Shown: positions 25,092-34,439 of the stretch, piece by piece
Numbering within the stretch: the stretch's first letter is position 1
Layout of the letters: the number at the start of each line of letters is the position of its first letter
Assembly: GCA_017936925.1 (NCBI GenBank)
Contig: JAGBEP010000027.1
Location: forward strand, 1-34,672
DNA: 34,672 bases
Source: Clostridia bacterium
GTDB lineage: Bacteria > Bacillota > Clostridia > TANB77 > CAG-508
Direction: 5' to 3'
Notes under the pieces: generated by a model
What the model saw: the letters and a program-made list of their open reading frames with translations, nothing else
What the model was told of the DNA's origin: nothing
Database searches by the model: none
Program-made: the position numbers and the translations under genes

Positions 25092-25108
25092 AGAAGCCTA
25101 AAATATAA

Positions 25109-25169
25109 ATGCACCTTTGATTAGTATACTATAAAAATTATTGTATATTTTAATCATAGGTGTATTTTT
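25109..25169 (+). terminator. Terminator after mreB
   Basis: A 15-nt stem (25109-25123 with 25151-25165; one mismatch, one G-U) encloses a 27-nt AT-rich loop and is followed by TTTTG. The span 25170-25257 holds nothing recognisable. Confidence 0.65.
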
Positions 25170-25257
25170 GTATTTATCATTAAAAAATAATAGTATATAA
25201 AATAAAATTTTACTTAACAAATGTTTGTTTAAAAATAACTAACCTAGGCTTGATATA

Positions 25258-25286
25258 TTGTTATTTGAGCCAATTAGTGCTATAAT
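25258..25286 (+). promoter_or_regulatory. Sigma-A promoter of mtaB
   Basis: TTGTTA (25258-25263), a 17-bp spacer and TATAAT (25281-25286) lie 64 bp before the probable original mtaB ATG at 25350. Confidence 0.7.
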
Positions 25287-25383
25287 AATACAGCTTTAGA
25301 ATGAAGATTTAGAAAAATGATGTTATAAAATGTGAAAGTGAGATATAGTATGAATTTTAAAAATAAAAGTAAAAAGAGAAAAG

Positions 25384-26649
25384 TTGCTTTTTATACATTA
25401 CGGATGTAAAGTAAATCAATATGAAACAAATGGAATGATTCAAAAATTGATGAATAAGTTTGATGTGGTAGATCCTGAAGAAATGGCTGATATCTATATT
25501 GTCAATACTTGTAGTGTTACTAATATGTCAGATAGAAAATCTAGACAAATGCTTAGACGTTGTAAAGAATTAAACCCAAATGCTATTGTTATTGCTGTTG
25601 GGTGTTATGCTGAAGTAGCTAAAACAGAAATTGAAAAAATGGATGAGGTTGATTTAGTTTTGGGAAATCATCAAAAAGCAGATATTGACAAATATGTTGA
25701 AAGTTATTTTGAGGGAAAAGAATTAAATGATAAGACAATCGAAAATTATTTTTATGACTTTGGTTCTATTACATATACAGAAAAAACAAGAGCTGTTATA
25801 AAAGTACAAGATGGTTGCAATAATTTTTGTACATATTGTATTATTCCTTATGCTAGAGGAAGAATCTGTAGTAGAGATTCCAAAAGTGTTATTAAAGAAA
25901 TTACTGAAATTGCTAAAAAAGGTATAAAAGAGGTTGTTATAACAGGAATACAAGTTTCTAGTTATGGAAAAGATTTTGAAAATGAATACAGATTAATAGA
26001 CTTGTTAGAAGAAATTAACATGATTGATGGAATTGAAAGAATTAGGTTAGGATCTCTTGAACCAATAATGATAACTGATGAATTTTGCCAAAGAATTTCA
26101 AAATTAGAAAAAATGTGTCATCATTTTCATTTGTCTTTACAAAGTGGTTGTGACAAAACTTTGAGGGAAATGAACAGAAAATACACTACAGATGATTTTG
26201 AAGCAGTTGTTGGAAGGTTAAGAAAGTTATATGATGATGTAATTCTTACTACAGATATTATTGTCGGTTTTCCAAATGAAACAGATGAAGATTTTGAAAT
26301 AACATATAAATTTTTGAATAAAATAAAATTTTATAAAATGCATATTTTCAAGTATTCTCAAAGAAATGGAACGGTTGCAGCAAAAATGAAAAATCAAATT
26401 CCAGCTAATGTTAAAGAATTTAGAAGTAAAAAATTACTGGAACTATCTGATTTAAATGAAAGAGGGTATTTAGAACAATATATTGGTAAGGAAGTTGATG
26501 TTTTGTTTGAGGAAAAAGATGGTGAATATTTAAAAGGTCATACTGGAAATTATATTCTAGTTAAAGCTAAACTGGATGAGCAAAATTTGAATAAAATTAT
26601 TAGAGTTAATGTTTTGAATGTGGAGAAAGACTGTTTAATAGCAGAATAA
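25384..26649 (+). CDS. mtaB: tRNA t6A37 methylthiotransferase MtaB, 5' end apparently frameshifted
   Basis: MtaB adds a methylthio group to t6A at tRNA position 37 using two [4Fe-4S] clusters. The frame has Cys8, Cys43 and Cys74 of the UPF0004 domain and the radical-SAM CNNFCTYC triad (145, 149, 152). A C-terminal TRAM-like domain (about 360-421, YIGKEVDVLFEEKDGEYLKGHTGNY in parts) completes it. The family begins KVAFYTLGCKVNQ. Here an ATG at 25350 opens a frame reading KVAFYTL up to 25400, then an extra C at 25401 shifts it. The long frame is only in phase from LLFIHYGCKVNQ. Removing that one base restores the canonical start. A TTG at 25384 could still start translation but has a weak ribosome site. 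Either an assembly error or a recent mutation is likely. Confidence 0.88.
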   Translation: MLFIHYGCKVNQYETNGMIQKLMNKFDVVDPEEMADIYIVNTCSVTNMSDRKSRQMLRRCKELNPNAIVIAVGCYAEVAKTEIEKMDEVDLVLGNHQKADIDKYVESYFEGKELNDKTIENYFYDFGSITYTEKTRAVIKVQDGCNNFCTYCIIPYARGRICSRDSKSVIKEITEIAKKGIKEVVITGIQVSSYGKDFENEYRLIDLLEEINMIDGIERIRLGSLEPIMITDEFCQRISKLEKMCHHFHLSLQSGCDKTLREMNRKYTTDDFEAVVGRLRKLYDDVILTTDIIVGFPNETDEDFEITYKFLNKIKFYKMHIFKYSQRNGTVAAKMKNQIPANVKEFRSKKLLELSDLNERGYLEQYIGKEVDVLFEEKDGEYLKGHTGNYILVKAKLDEQNLNKIIRVNVLNVEKDCLIAE

Positions 26650-26734
26650 TTAGTTTTGGGAAATAGAAAGAATATTTTCAAGGCATGAAACAAAAATGAA
26701 ATATAAATGTAATGCAAACGATAAATGTTTTGTA

Positions 26735-26763
26735 TTGAATATTTAGGGCTAATATAGTATAAA
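26735..26763 (+). promoter_or_regulatory. Sigma-A promoter of the Gly-rich protein gene
   Basis: TTGAAT (26735-26740), a 17-bp spacer and TATAAA (26758-26763) lie 40 bp before the start codon. Confidence 0.7.
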
Positions 26764-26803
26764 TTAGTGTAAGATGAATTAGTTTTCTACTAAGGAGGAA
26801 ATA

Positions 26804-27307
26804 ATGGGTAATATAAATTTTGGTAATGGAAAAGAAAAATATGAAGGAAGTATATTTACAGGAGATTATGTAGGTCAAGAAAATAATGCTTTAGGACAAC
26901 AAAAACAAGCTCCTAAAGAAGATGCAGGTTCAATAGCAGGTGTTATGCAACCACCAATTGGCTATGGAGGATATGTTGGGGGATTTATTGGTGGACAACA
27001 ACAAGATAATTCACAACAAGCTGGTGGATATGTAGGAGGCTTTGTGGGAAGTGAACAAGCTCAATCTTCAGGTTATGTTTCTAATGAAATAGAAGTAAAA
27101 GAAGGTTCAAAAGCTTTAGCTAAACCAAGTTTATGGACAAGATTTAAAGCTTTCTTGTTCCAAGAGATTGATTTGACACAAGAAATTTCTATAGAATTAT
27201 CAGCTAAAGAAGAAAAAGTTTTAACTGAGATTCATGACTTTTTATTCCAAGAGTTATCTTTCAAAGGTTTTATGGATATATTAAAAATTGGAACAAACAG
27301 AAAATAA
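26804..27307 (+). CDS. Gly/Gln-rich low-complexity protein with helical C-terminus
   Basis: I recognise no named family for this 167-aa protein. The N-terminal two thirds is low complexity with two imperfect repeats (GGYVGGFIGG at about 48-57 and GGYVGGFVG at about 68-76) separated by Gln/Asn-rich sequence. The C-terminal part (about 105-167) is helical and contains a repeated FLFQE motif (KAFLFQEIDL and HDFLFQELSF) around a charged helix. It has no signal peptide. AAGGAGG lies 6 nt before the ATG. It has its own promoter and terminator. The sequence suggests a self-associating or surface-binding protein, but this is only a compositional hint. Confidence 0.75.
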   Translation: MGNINFGNGKEKYEGSIFTGDYVGQENNALGQQKQAPKEDAGSIAGVMQPPIGYGGYVGGFIGGQQQDNSQQAGGYVGGFVGSEQAQSSGYVSNEIEVKEGSKALAKPSLWTRFKAFLFQEIDLTQEISIELSAKEEKVLTEIHDFLFQELSFKGFMDILKIGTNRK

Positions 27308-27324
27308 TAAAAATGATTTTATTT

Positions 27325-27353
27325 AGGCATTACTTTTTTGTAATGCCTTTTTA
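27325..27353 (+). terminator. Intrinsic terminator after the Gly-rich gene
   Basis: A perfect 9-bp stem (27325-27333 with 27340-27348) with a six-T loop is followed by TTTTTAT. Confidence 0.85.
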
Positions 27354-27378
27354 TATAATAAAAAGTAGGTGAAATGAA

Positions 27379-27843
27379 TTGTTACCGCATAAAAAAAGTT
27401 TATATAAAAAAGCCTATAAAGAATTATATGAAGTAATTAGAAGACTTACAAAATCGGAGCTAGAAAAATTACCAAATGATTTTATTATGAATGTTCATGA
27501 ACAGATGGATACTGATTATGAATTTGTTTATAATGAGTCAGTTGGATTATTGGAACAGGATTTTATGGTTGAAACTAAAGCTTTGATTATAGAGATGTAT
27601 AGGCGTTTTTTATCTGATGAATCAGAAAATGAGTATTGGAAAAAGTATGATCAAAAATGTTTTGAGATTACTGAAAATGAAAAAAGAAAAAAATATAATC
27701 CGAATAGAGTTTTTAATAATATAGATATAAATATAGGCTTAGATGAAAAAGAAGTTGAGAGAAGTGAAACTTCGATGGTAAAAATTGAAGAGAGTTTTTT
27801 TAAAAAGTTGTTAAATATTATAAAAAGAATATTTGTAAAATAA
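27379..27843 (+). CDS. Unknown 154-aa helical protein with basic amphipathic C-terminus
   Basis: The family is not recognised. The 154-aa product is soluble and largely helical (SLYKKAYKELYEVIRRL, then a long acidic/aromatic middle) and ends in a basic amphipathic helix (SFFKKLLNIIKRIFVK, about 139-154) of the type that binds membranes. Its start is read as TTG at 27379, 8 nt after AGGTG; the nearby ATG at 27374 is out of frame. No promoter is evident in the 25 bp after the preceding terminator, so it may depend on read-through. A strong terminator follows immediately. Confidence 0.7.
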   Translation: MLPHKKSLYKKAYKELYEVIRRLTKSELEKLPNDFIMNVHEQMDTDYEFVYNESVGLLEQDFMVETKALIIEMYRRFLSDESENEYWKKYDQKCFEITENEKRKKYNPNRVFNNIDINIGLDEKEVERSETSMVKIEESFFKKLLNIIKRIFVK

Positions 27844-27844
27844 A

Positions 27845-27876
27845 AATCATGTATTTTTTGGGTACATGATTTTTTA
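27845..27876 (+). terminator. Intrinsic terminator after the 154-aa gene
   Basis: A perfect 9-bp stem (27845-27853 with 27863-27871) is followed by a T run. It starts 2 nt after the stop codon. Confidence 0.85.
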
Positions 27877-27939
27877 AAATTTATTTTTATTTGCCTTTTT
27901 GAATATATAAATTGTAACTAGGAAAAATAGAATAAAGTA

Positions 27940-27968
27940 TTGCATTTCTTGATGTTTTGATATAGAAT
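27940..27968 (+). promoter_or_regulatory. Sigma-A promoter of the glycolytic operon
   Basis: TTGCAT (27940-27945), a 17-bp spacer and TAGAAT (27963-27968) lie 56 bp before gap. No CggR-type operator or regulator gene is visible. Confidence 0.6.
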
Positions 27969-28006
27969 ATGCATGGTTTATTTTGACCAAATTATAAAAG
28001 ATGTAA

Positions 28007-29035
<1,029 letters not shown>

Positions 29036-29064
29036 TTAGCTAAATTATTATAGAGATGGAATTG

Positions 29065-29092
29065 TAGGGGGCTCTACTTTTAAGGCCCCCTA
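29065..29092 (+). other. GC-rich intercistronic hairpin between gap and pgk
   Basis: A perfect 8-bp stem (29065-29072 with 29085-29092) containing five G facing five C is the most GC-rich motif in this AT-rich region. No T run follows, so it is not a standard terminator. It could protect the gap mRNA 3' end or mark a processing site, allowing gap to be expressed above pgk. Confidence 0.6.
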
Positions 29093-29121
29093 TAAATGAA
29101 TTTGAAAGGATTGTGAAAAAT

Positions 29122-30306
29122 ATGAATAAAAAAACAGTTCGTGATATTGATATTGAAAATAAAAAAGTATTAGTTAGATGCGATTTTAATGTTCCATATA
29201 ACGAGAATAGAGTTATTACAGATAATAGAAGAATTGTAGCAGCTCTTCCAACAATCAAATATTTATTAGAGAAAAATTGCAAAGTTATTTTATGTTCTCA
29301 TTTAGGAAGACCAAAGGGAGAAGTTAAACCAGAATTTTCTTTAGATATAGTTGCTAAAGAATTATCTAGATTATTAGATAAAGAAGTAAAACTTGCAGGA
29401 GATGTTGTTGGAGAATCTGCTCAAAAGTTAACATCAGAAATGAAAGCAGGAGATATTGTTTTACTTGAAAATGTTAGATATGAAGCTGGAGAAGAAAAAA
29501 ATGATCCAGAATTGTCTAAGAAATTTGCAAGTTTAGCAGAAGTATATGTAAATGATGCTTTTGGTACAGCTCATAGAGCTCATAGTTCTACTACTGGTGT
29601 GGCTGATTATTTACCAGCTGTATCAGGATTTTTAATTGAAAAAGAATTAAAATTTTTAGGTGAAGCTTTAGAAAACCCTGAAAGACCTTTTATGGCAATA
29701 CTTGGTGGAAAGAAAGTTTCTGATAAAATTGGAGTTATTGAAGCATTATTAGAAAAAGTTGATGTATTGATGATTGGTGGTGCTATGGCATACACATTCT
29801 TTAAATCAATGGGATATAATGTTGGAAATTCAATTTGTGAAGAAGATAAATTAGATTTAGCAAAAGAACTTATGGCTAAAGCAGAAGCTAAAGGTGTTAA
29901 GTTAATGTTACCAGTTGATACAAAAGTTGGTAAAGAATTTGATCCTAATACTGAAAGTAAAACTGTTAAATATACAGAAATTCCTGATGGTTGGGAAGGT
30001 TATGATATAGGAGAAGAAACTATAAAATTATATACAGAAGAATTGAAAAAAGCTAAAACAGTAATTTGGAATGGTCCTTTAGGATTATTCGAATTTGATC
30101 AATTTGCTATTGGAACAAATTCAATTGCAAAAGCTTTAGCTGATGTTGAAGCTATTAAAATAATTGGTGGTGGAGATTCAGCTGCAGCTATCGAAAAAGC
30201 AGGACTTGCTGAAAAATTCACTCATATTTCTACTGGTGGTGGAGCTTCATTAGAGTTCTTAGAAGGAAAAAAATTACCAGGAATAGAAGCATTACAAGAT
30301 AAATAA
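29122..30306 (+). CDS. pgk: Phosphoglycerate kinase
   Basis: PGK transfers the acyl phosphate of 1,3-bisphosphoglycerate to ADP. This 394-aa protein shows the signature VRCDFNVP (18-25), the LGRPKG substrate loop, the hinge region, WNGPLGLFE and the nucleotide-binding GGGDSAAA near the C-terminus. The ATG at 29122 gives the canonical [10 protein letters not shown] start; AAAGGA lies 11 nt upstream, and a GTG at 29113 sits too close to that site. It is the second gene of the glycolytic operon, 86 bp after gap. Confidence 0.98.
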   Translation: MNKKTVRDIDIENKKVLVRCDFNVPYNENRVITDNRRIVAALPTIKYLLEKNCKVILCSHLGRPKGEVKPEFSLDIVAKELSRLLDKEVKLAGDVVGESAQKLTSEMKAGDIVLLENVRYEAGEEKNDPELSKKFASLAEVYVNDAFGTAHRAHSSTTGVADYLPAVSGFLIEKELKFLGEALENPERPFMAILGGKKVSDKIGVIEALLEKVDVLMIGGAMAYTFFKSMGYNVGNSICEEDKLDLAKELMAKAEAKGVKLMLPVDTKVGKEFDPNTESKTVKYTEIPDGWEGYDIGEETIKLYTEELKKAKTVIWNGPLGLFEFDQFAIGTNSIAKALADVEAIKIIGGGDSAAAIEKAGLAEKFTHISTGGGASLEFLEGKKLPGIEALQDK

Positions 30307-30322
30307 AAGAGAGAGTTTAGAT

Positions 30323-31015
30323 ATGAAAAAAGTAGTTATCGTATTAATAGTTGCAATACTAGTTGTAGTAAGTGTTGTAGGATTTTTGTTTTGGAGGGGA
30401 AGCAAAAAGAAGGATGTAGCTACTACTACTGAACAAGTAGAAGAAAAGCAATATTATGGAAATAGAGGAAATATTTCTCAAACAGAAAAAATTAAGTTTT
30501 TGGCTCAAAATGATGAGTATTTAGTTGGAATGATGGGATTACCAGTTTCTAATGAGGTTACAACTTTTTCGAATGATGATATGATTAGATTTGCTTTAAA
30601 TATAGCAGTAGAAAGATATTCTAGTATGCTTTCTGAAAAAACGTTACATAATGGAACTACAGCGTATTTAGTTGAACTTGATACTGTTAACCAAATTACA
30701 GAAGAATTTTTTGGAATTCCCGAAGTAGATTTTGATAAGCAAACAAATGAATATTATTCAAGAACATATAAAGGATTTTTGTTTGATGAAAATATAGAAA
30801 AAACATTATATTATTATCCAGTATTCATGGAAGAAAATTCTGAAACTGGAAATACAGAAATTATAGTGGATGCTATTTTTATTGCTGATGACCAAGAAAA
30901 AACGGTAATAGAAAGTGCAAAATATGAAGGAAAATATAATGAAGAAAATGTAGATAATACAATTAAATTTATTTTCAATAGTGAAGGAAAACTTATATCA
31001 TATCAATATCAATAA
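30323..31015 (+). CDS. Membrane-anchored unknown protein inside the glycolytic operon
   Basis: This 230-aa protein is not recognised. It has an N-terminal hydrophobic helix (about 4-24) after MKK, without a clear signal-peptidase or lipobox site, so it is probably anchored with a large outer domain. That domain includes a charged linker (about 28-60), a helix (NDDMIRFALNIAVERYSSM, about 84-102) and beta-rich sequence ending in NTIKFIFNSEGKLISYQYQ. It starts 16 bp after pgk and ends 21 bp before tpiA, both in the same direction with no terminator, so it is co-transcribed with glycolytic enzymes. The ribosome site (AGAGAG) is weaker than those of its neighbours, suggesting lower expression. Confidence 0.8.
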   Translation: MKKVVIVLIVAILVVVSVVGFLFWRGSKKKDVATTTEQVEEKQYYGNRGNISQTEKIKFLAQNDEYLVGMMGLPVSNEVTTFSNDDMIRFALNIAVERYSSMLSEKTLHNGTTAYLVELDTVNQITEEFFGIPEVDFDKQTNEYYSRTYKGFLFDENIEKTLYYYPVFMEENSETGNTEIIVDAIFIADDQEKTVIESAKYEGKYNEENVDNTIKFIFNSEGKLISYQYQ

Positions 31016-31036
31016 ATGGTAGGAGGAAATTGATAC

Positions 31037-31786
31037 ATGAGAAGAAAAGTAATTGCAGGAAATTGGAAAATGAATATGCTTCCTAATGAAGCAATGGAAT
31101 ATATAGAAACATTTTCTAAATTAGTTAAGGATACTGAAAATGAAGTTATTTTATGTGTTCCATATACAGATTTGTTTTATGCACTTATGGGAGCACAAGA
31201 TACTAATATAAAAATTGGTGCACAAAATATGCATTTTGAAGAGAAGGGTGCATATACAGGAGAGGTTTCTGGCAAAATGTTAAAAGCAATTGGTGTTGAA
31301 TATGTAATTATTGGACATTCAGAAAGAAGACAATATTTTGCTGAAACTGATGAAACAGTGAATAAAAAAGTTAAGGCTGCTTTTGCAAATGATTTGAAGC
31401 CAATTGTTTGTGTAGGTGAAACTTTAGAACAAAGAGAAGCTGGAGAAACTGAAAAAATAATTACTTCTCAAACTAGACTTGCTTTAGAAGGTTTAACTGA
31501 TTCTCAAGTTAAGAATGTTATTATAGCATATGAACCAATTTGGGCTATAGGAACAGGAAAAACTGCTACTTCTGATGATGCTAACAATTCGATAAAAGCT
31601 ATTAGAGAAGAAATTAGAAGTATTTATGGAGAAGAAGTTTCAGAAAATATTATTATTCAATATGGAGGAAGTGTAAAATCTTCAAATGCAAAAGAACTAT
31701 TCGAAACTTCTGATATTGATGGCGGATTAGTTGGAGGAGCTAGTTTAGTTCCTGATGAATTTGCAAAAATAGTTAATTATAAATAG
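31037..31786 (+). CDS. tpiA: Triosephosphate isomerase
   Basis: TpiA interconverts dihydroxyacetone phosphate and glyceraldehyde 3-phosphate. This 249-aa TIM barrel has GNWKMN with Lys11, the electrophile His94 in IIGHSERR, the base Glu166 in AYEPIWAIGTGKTA with its mobile loop, and the phosphate-binding YGGSVKSSN and GGLVGGASL. AGGAGG lies 10 nt before the ATG. It is the fourth gene of the glycolytic operon, 22 bp before gpmI. Confidence 0.98.
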   Translation: MRRKVIAGNWKMNMLPNEAMEYIETFSKLVKDTENEVILCVPYTDLFYALMGAQDTNIKIGAQNMHFEEKGAYTGEVSGKMLKAIGVEYVIIGHSERRQYFAETDETVNKKVKAAFANDLKPIVCVGETLEQREAGETEKIITSQTRLALEGLTDSQVKNVIIAYEPIWAIGTGKTATSDDANNSIKAIREEIRSIYGEEVSENIIIQYGGSVKSSNAKELFETSDIDGGLVGGASLVPDEFAKIVNYK

Positions 31787-31808
31787 GAGTAGGAAGAAGG
31801 ATAAAAAA

Positions 31809-33338
31809 ATGGATAAGAAAACTACAATGCTTATGATATTGGATGGTTTTGGAATTAATGAAAAAGAAGAGGGAAATGCTGTTAAATTGGCTAATATTCC
31901 TAATATCGAAAGAATTTTGAAACAATATCCTAATACAATTATACACACTAGTGGATTAGATGTTGGGCTTCCTGAAGGTCAAATGGGAAATTCAGAAGTT
32001 GGACATACTAATATTGGTGCTGGCAGAATTATATATCAAGAGCTAACTAGGATTACAAAATCAATTGAAGATGGGGACTTTTTCAGTATTCCTGAATTAG
32101 TAACTGCAATTGAAAATTGCAAAAAAAATCACACAAAATTGCATGTAATGGGACTTTTATCAGATGGTGGAGTTCATAGTCATCAACGTCATTTATATGC
32201 AATATTAGAACTTGCTAAGAGAAAAGATTTTGAAGATGTATATGTTCATTGTTTCTTAGATGGTAGAGATACACCTCCAGCTTCAGCTGAAGGATATATT
32301 GCAGAACTTGAGAGCAAAATGAAAGAAAAAGGTGTTGGTAAAATTGCTACTATTATGGGTAGATTTTATGCAATGGATAGAGATAAAAGATGGGAAAGAA
32401 TTCAGAAAGCTTATAATGCTATGGTTAAAGGTGAAGGGGAAAAATTTACTTCAGCTTCAGTAGCAATTGAAGATTCTTATCAAAAAGAAGTTTTTGACGA
32501 ATTTGTTGTTCCTACAGTTATTTGTAATAATGATAAACCAATAGCTACAATTGAAGAAAATGATTCAGTTATTTTCTTTAATTTTAGACCTGATAGAGCT
32601 AGAGAGATTACACATGCTATTGTAGACGAGAATTTTGAAGGCTTTGAAAGAGATAAATATTTTAAGACAAATTTTGTAACATTTACAAATTATGATGAGA
32701 CAATAAAAAATGTTTCAATAGCTTTTAAAAAAGATGAGATTAAAAATACTTTTGGAGAAATTATTAGTAGAAATGGTATGACACAACTTCGTATTGCTGA
32801 AACAGAAAAATATGCTCATGTTACTTTCTTCTTTAACGGTGGAGAAGAAAAACAATATGAAGGTGAAGATAGAATTTTAATTCCTTCACCAAAAGTTGAG
32901 ACATATGATATGAAACCAGAAATGAGTGCATATGAAGTTACTGATAATGTTGTTGAGGCAATTTTATCTAGAAAATATGATAGTATTATTTTGAATTTTG
33001 CTAATCCGGATATGGTTGGACATACTGGAAATATAGAAGCTGTAACTAAGGCTTTAGAAGCATTAGATAGTTGTGTTCAAAGAGTAGTAGATGCTATAGA
33101 AGAAACACAAGGTAATTTGCTTATAATAGCAGATCATGGAAATTGTGAACAAATGATAGATTATAAAACTGGCGAACCTCATACTGCACATACAACAAAT
33201 CCAGTTCCATGTGTTTTAGTAGGAAAAGATGTTAAGTTAAAAGAAGGTAGACTTGCAGATATTGCACCTACAATGTTAGAATTGATGGGCTTAGAGAAAC
33301 CAGAAGAAATGACTGGCGAAAGTTTAATTGAAGCTTAG
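31809..33338 (+). CDS. gpmI: 2,3-bisphosphoglycerate-independent phosphoglycerate mutase
   Basis: GpmI converts 3- to 2-phosphoglycerate with two metal ions, usually Mn. This 509-aa alkaline-phosphatase-superfamily enzyme shows Asp12 (MILDGFG), catalytic Ser62 in GQMGNSEVGHTNIGAGR (58-74) and the substrate-binding HCFLDGRDTPP and FFNFRPDRARE. Metal ligands lie in NFANPDMVGHTG, IADHGNCEQM and HTAHTTNPVP. AGAAGGA precedes the ATG. In some Firmicutes enolase follows; here a YezG-like gene does, 17 bp downstream. Confidence 0.98.
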   Translation: MDKKTTMLMILDGFGINEKEEGNAVKLANIPNIERILKQYPNTIIHTSGLDVGLPEGQMGNSEVGHTNIGAGRIIYQELTRITKSIEDGDFFSIPELVTAIENCKKNHTKLHVMGLLSDGGVHSHQRHLYAILELAKRKDFEDVYVHCFLDGRDTPPASAEGYIAELESKMKEKGVGKIATIMGRFYAMDRDKRWERIQKAYNAMVKGEGEKFTSASVAIEDSYQKEVFDEFVVPTVICNNDKPIATIEENDSVIFFNFRPDRAREITHAIVDENFEGFERDKYFKTNFVTFTNYDETIKNVSIAFKKDEIKNTFGEIISRNGMTQLRIAETEKYAHVTFFFNGGEEKQYEGEDRILIPSPKVETYDMKPEMSAYEVTDNVVEAILSRKYDSIILNFANPDMVGHTGNIEAVTKALEALDSCVQRVVDAIEETQGNLLIIADHGNCEQMIDYKTGEPHTAHTTNPVPCVLVGKDVKLKEGRLADIAPTMLELMGLEKPEEMTGESLIEA

Positions 33339-33355
33339 TATGTTTGGGGGGAGAA

Positions 33356-34213
33356 ATGGCTACTTCTAATAAAGAAATAATCATTTTTGCAGAGATACAA
33401 AAGAAATTGTTTTATATGATTCCTGAGAGATGGGATGCTATTTATTTATATGCCTCAATTATAGAGGAACCTTTTAAAAAACCAATAGGGGAAATGTATT
33501 TTTATTATATTCCTAAAGGAATTTTAAAAAGAAAACCTGTAAATGTGTATCAAATTCCAAGTCTTTTTAATATAGATGAGGAAAGTTATAATGAATTAGT
33601 TCAAAGATTATATTTGGATATAAAACAATTGAGAAATGTTCATAGAGAAATTAAAAATCGTTTATGGACTAACTTGACTATTTCTATAGAAAATTTACAA
33701 TTTAAAGTTGAATATGGGTATGAAGATTTAGGACCTAATGCAGAATTTTCGCCATATGAAAGACATATTATATGGAGATATAAAAATTTGAAAATTGATC
33801 CAGAACTTCAAACTAAAGAAGAGAAAAACATTATCAATAGATATTTTTCAAGTGACCTTATTCAGTTTGAAAAAGGAAATAATGATATTTATATTGAGAA
33901 TATGTATAGGCAACAGGAACATAATATTATTGATTATGAAAAAACTTTGACATTAGAGGCGGCTATTGCAGCTCAACAGGAAGAATTGCAAGAGGAAAAA
34001 TTTAAGAAAGAGAAGAAACTTAAAAAGAAAAAAGACAAAAAGAAGAGTAAAGAATTAGGAAATTTTCAAAATGAAGGATTAGAAAATCAAATTTTATTTA
34101 GTAGAGTTGAAAAAATGAAGAATATTACAGAGAGCAAAGAAGTAAAAAATTCTAATGATGATTTTGATGATGATATAATTTTGAGTTCAGATTTTATGAC
34201 GAAAAGAGATTAA
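33356..34213 (+). CDS. YezG/DUF600-like protein with Lys-rich C-terminal extension
   Basis: The first about 150 residues of this 285-aa protein resemble the YezG (DUF600) immunity family, whose members neutralise LXG-type toxins such as YeeF. Matching elements are IQKKLFYMIPERWDAIYLYA, GEMYFYYIPKG, QIPSLFNIDEESY, WTNLTISIE and VEYGYEDL followed by ERHIIWRYKNL. The remaining about 130 residues are charged, with a Lys-run (KKEKKLKKKKDKKK) and an acidic tail, and are not part of that family. No toxin gene is adjacent, so a housekeeping or orphan immunity role is open. The ATG follows a GGGGGGAG run; a TTG four codons upstream is rejected. It sits 17 bp after gpmI and ends in a terminator, so it is the last gene of that operon. 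Confidence 0.75.
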   Translation: MATSNKEIIIFAEIQKKLFYMIPERWDAIYLYASIIEEPFKKPIGEMYFYYIPKGILKRKPVNVYQIPSLFNIDEESYNELVQRLYLDIKQLRNVHREIKNRLWTNLTISIENLQFKVEYGYEDLGPNAEFSPYERHIIWRYKNLKIDPELQTKEEKNIINRYFSSDLIQFEKGNNDIYIENMYRQQEHNIIDYEKTLTLEAAIAAQQEELQEEKFKKEKKLKKKKDKKKSKELGNFQNEGLENQILFSRVEKMKNITESKEVKNSNDDFDDDIILSSDFMTKRD

Positions 34214-34224
34214 ATAATAGACGT

Positions 34225-34262
34225 AAAAAGGATACTATTGTAATTTATAGTATCTTTTTTGT
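34225..34262 (+). terminator. Terminator of the glycolytic operon
   Basis: A stem with one G-U pair (about 34225-34237 with 34247-34260) ends in a six-T run. The interval to 34350 is AT-rich with no supported feature. Confidence 0.85.
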
Positions 34263-34350
34263 ATGAAAAATAAGTTAATATAAATAGTATATGTTTTATT
34301 GAATCTAAAATGAATAATATTTAGTAGTAAAATAAATATTTATAAAAAGC

Positions 34351-34379
34351 TTGATAACTTTTATTAAATATTGTAAAAT
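34351..34379 (+). promoter_or_regulatory. Sigma-A promoter of guaB
   Basis: TTGATA (34351-34356), a 17-bp spacer and TAAAAT (34374-34379) lie 60 bp before guaB. The leader is too short for a purine riboswitch and none of its core sequence is seen. Confidence 0.7.
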
Positions 34380-34439
34380 ATTTGACTATATACTAAAAAG
34401 AATAGCTTTTCGAGAAAAATAAATATTTAGGAGGTTTTT

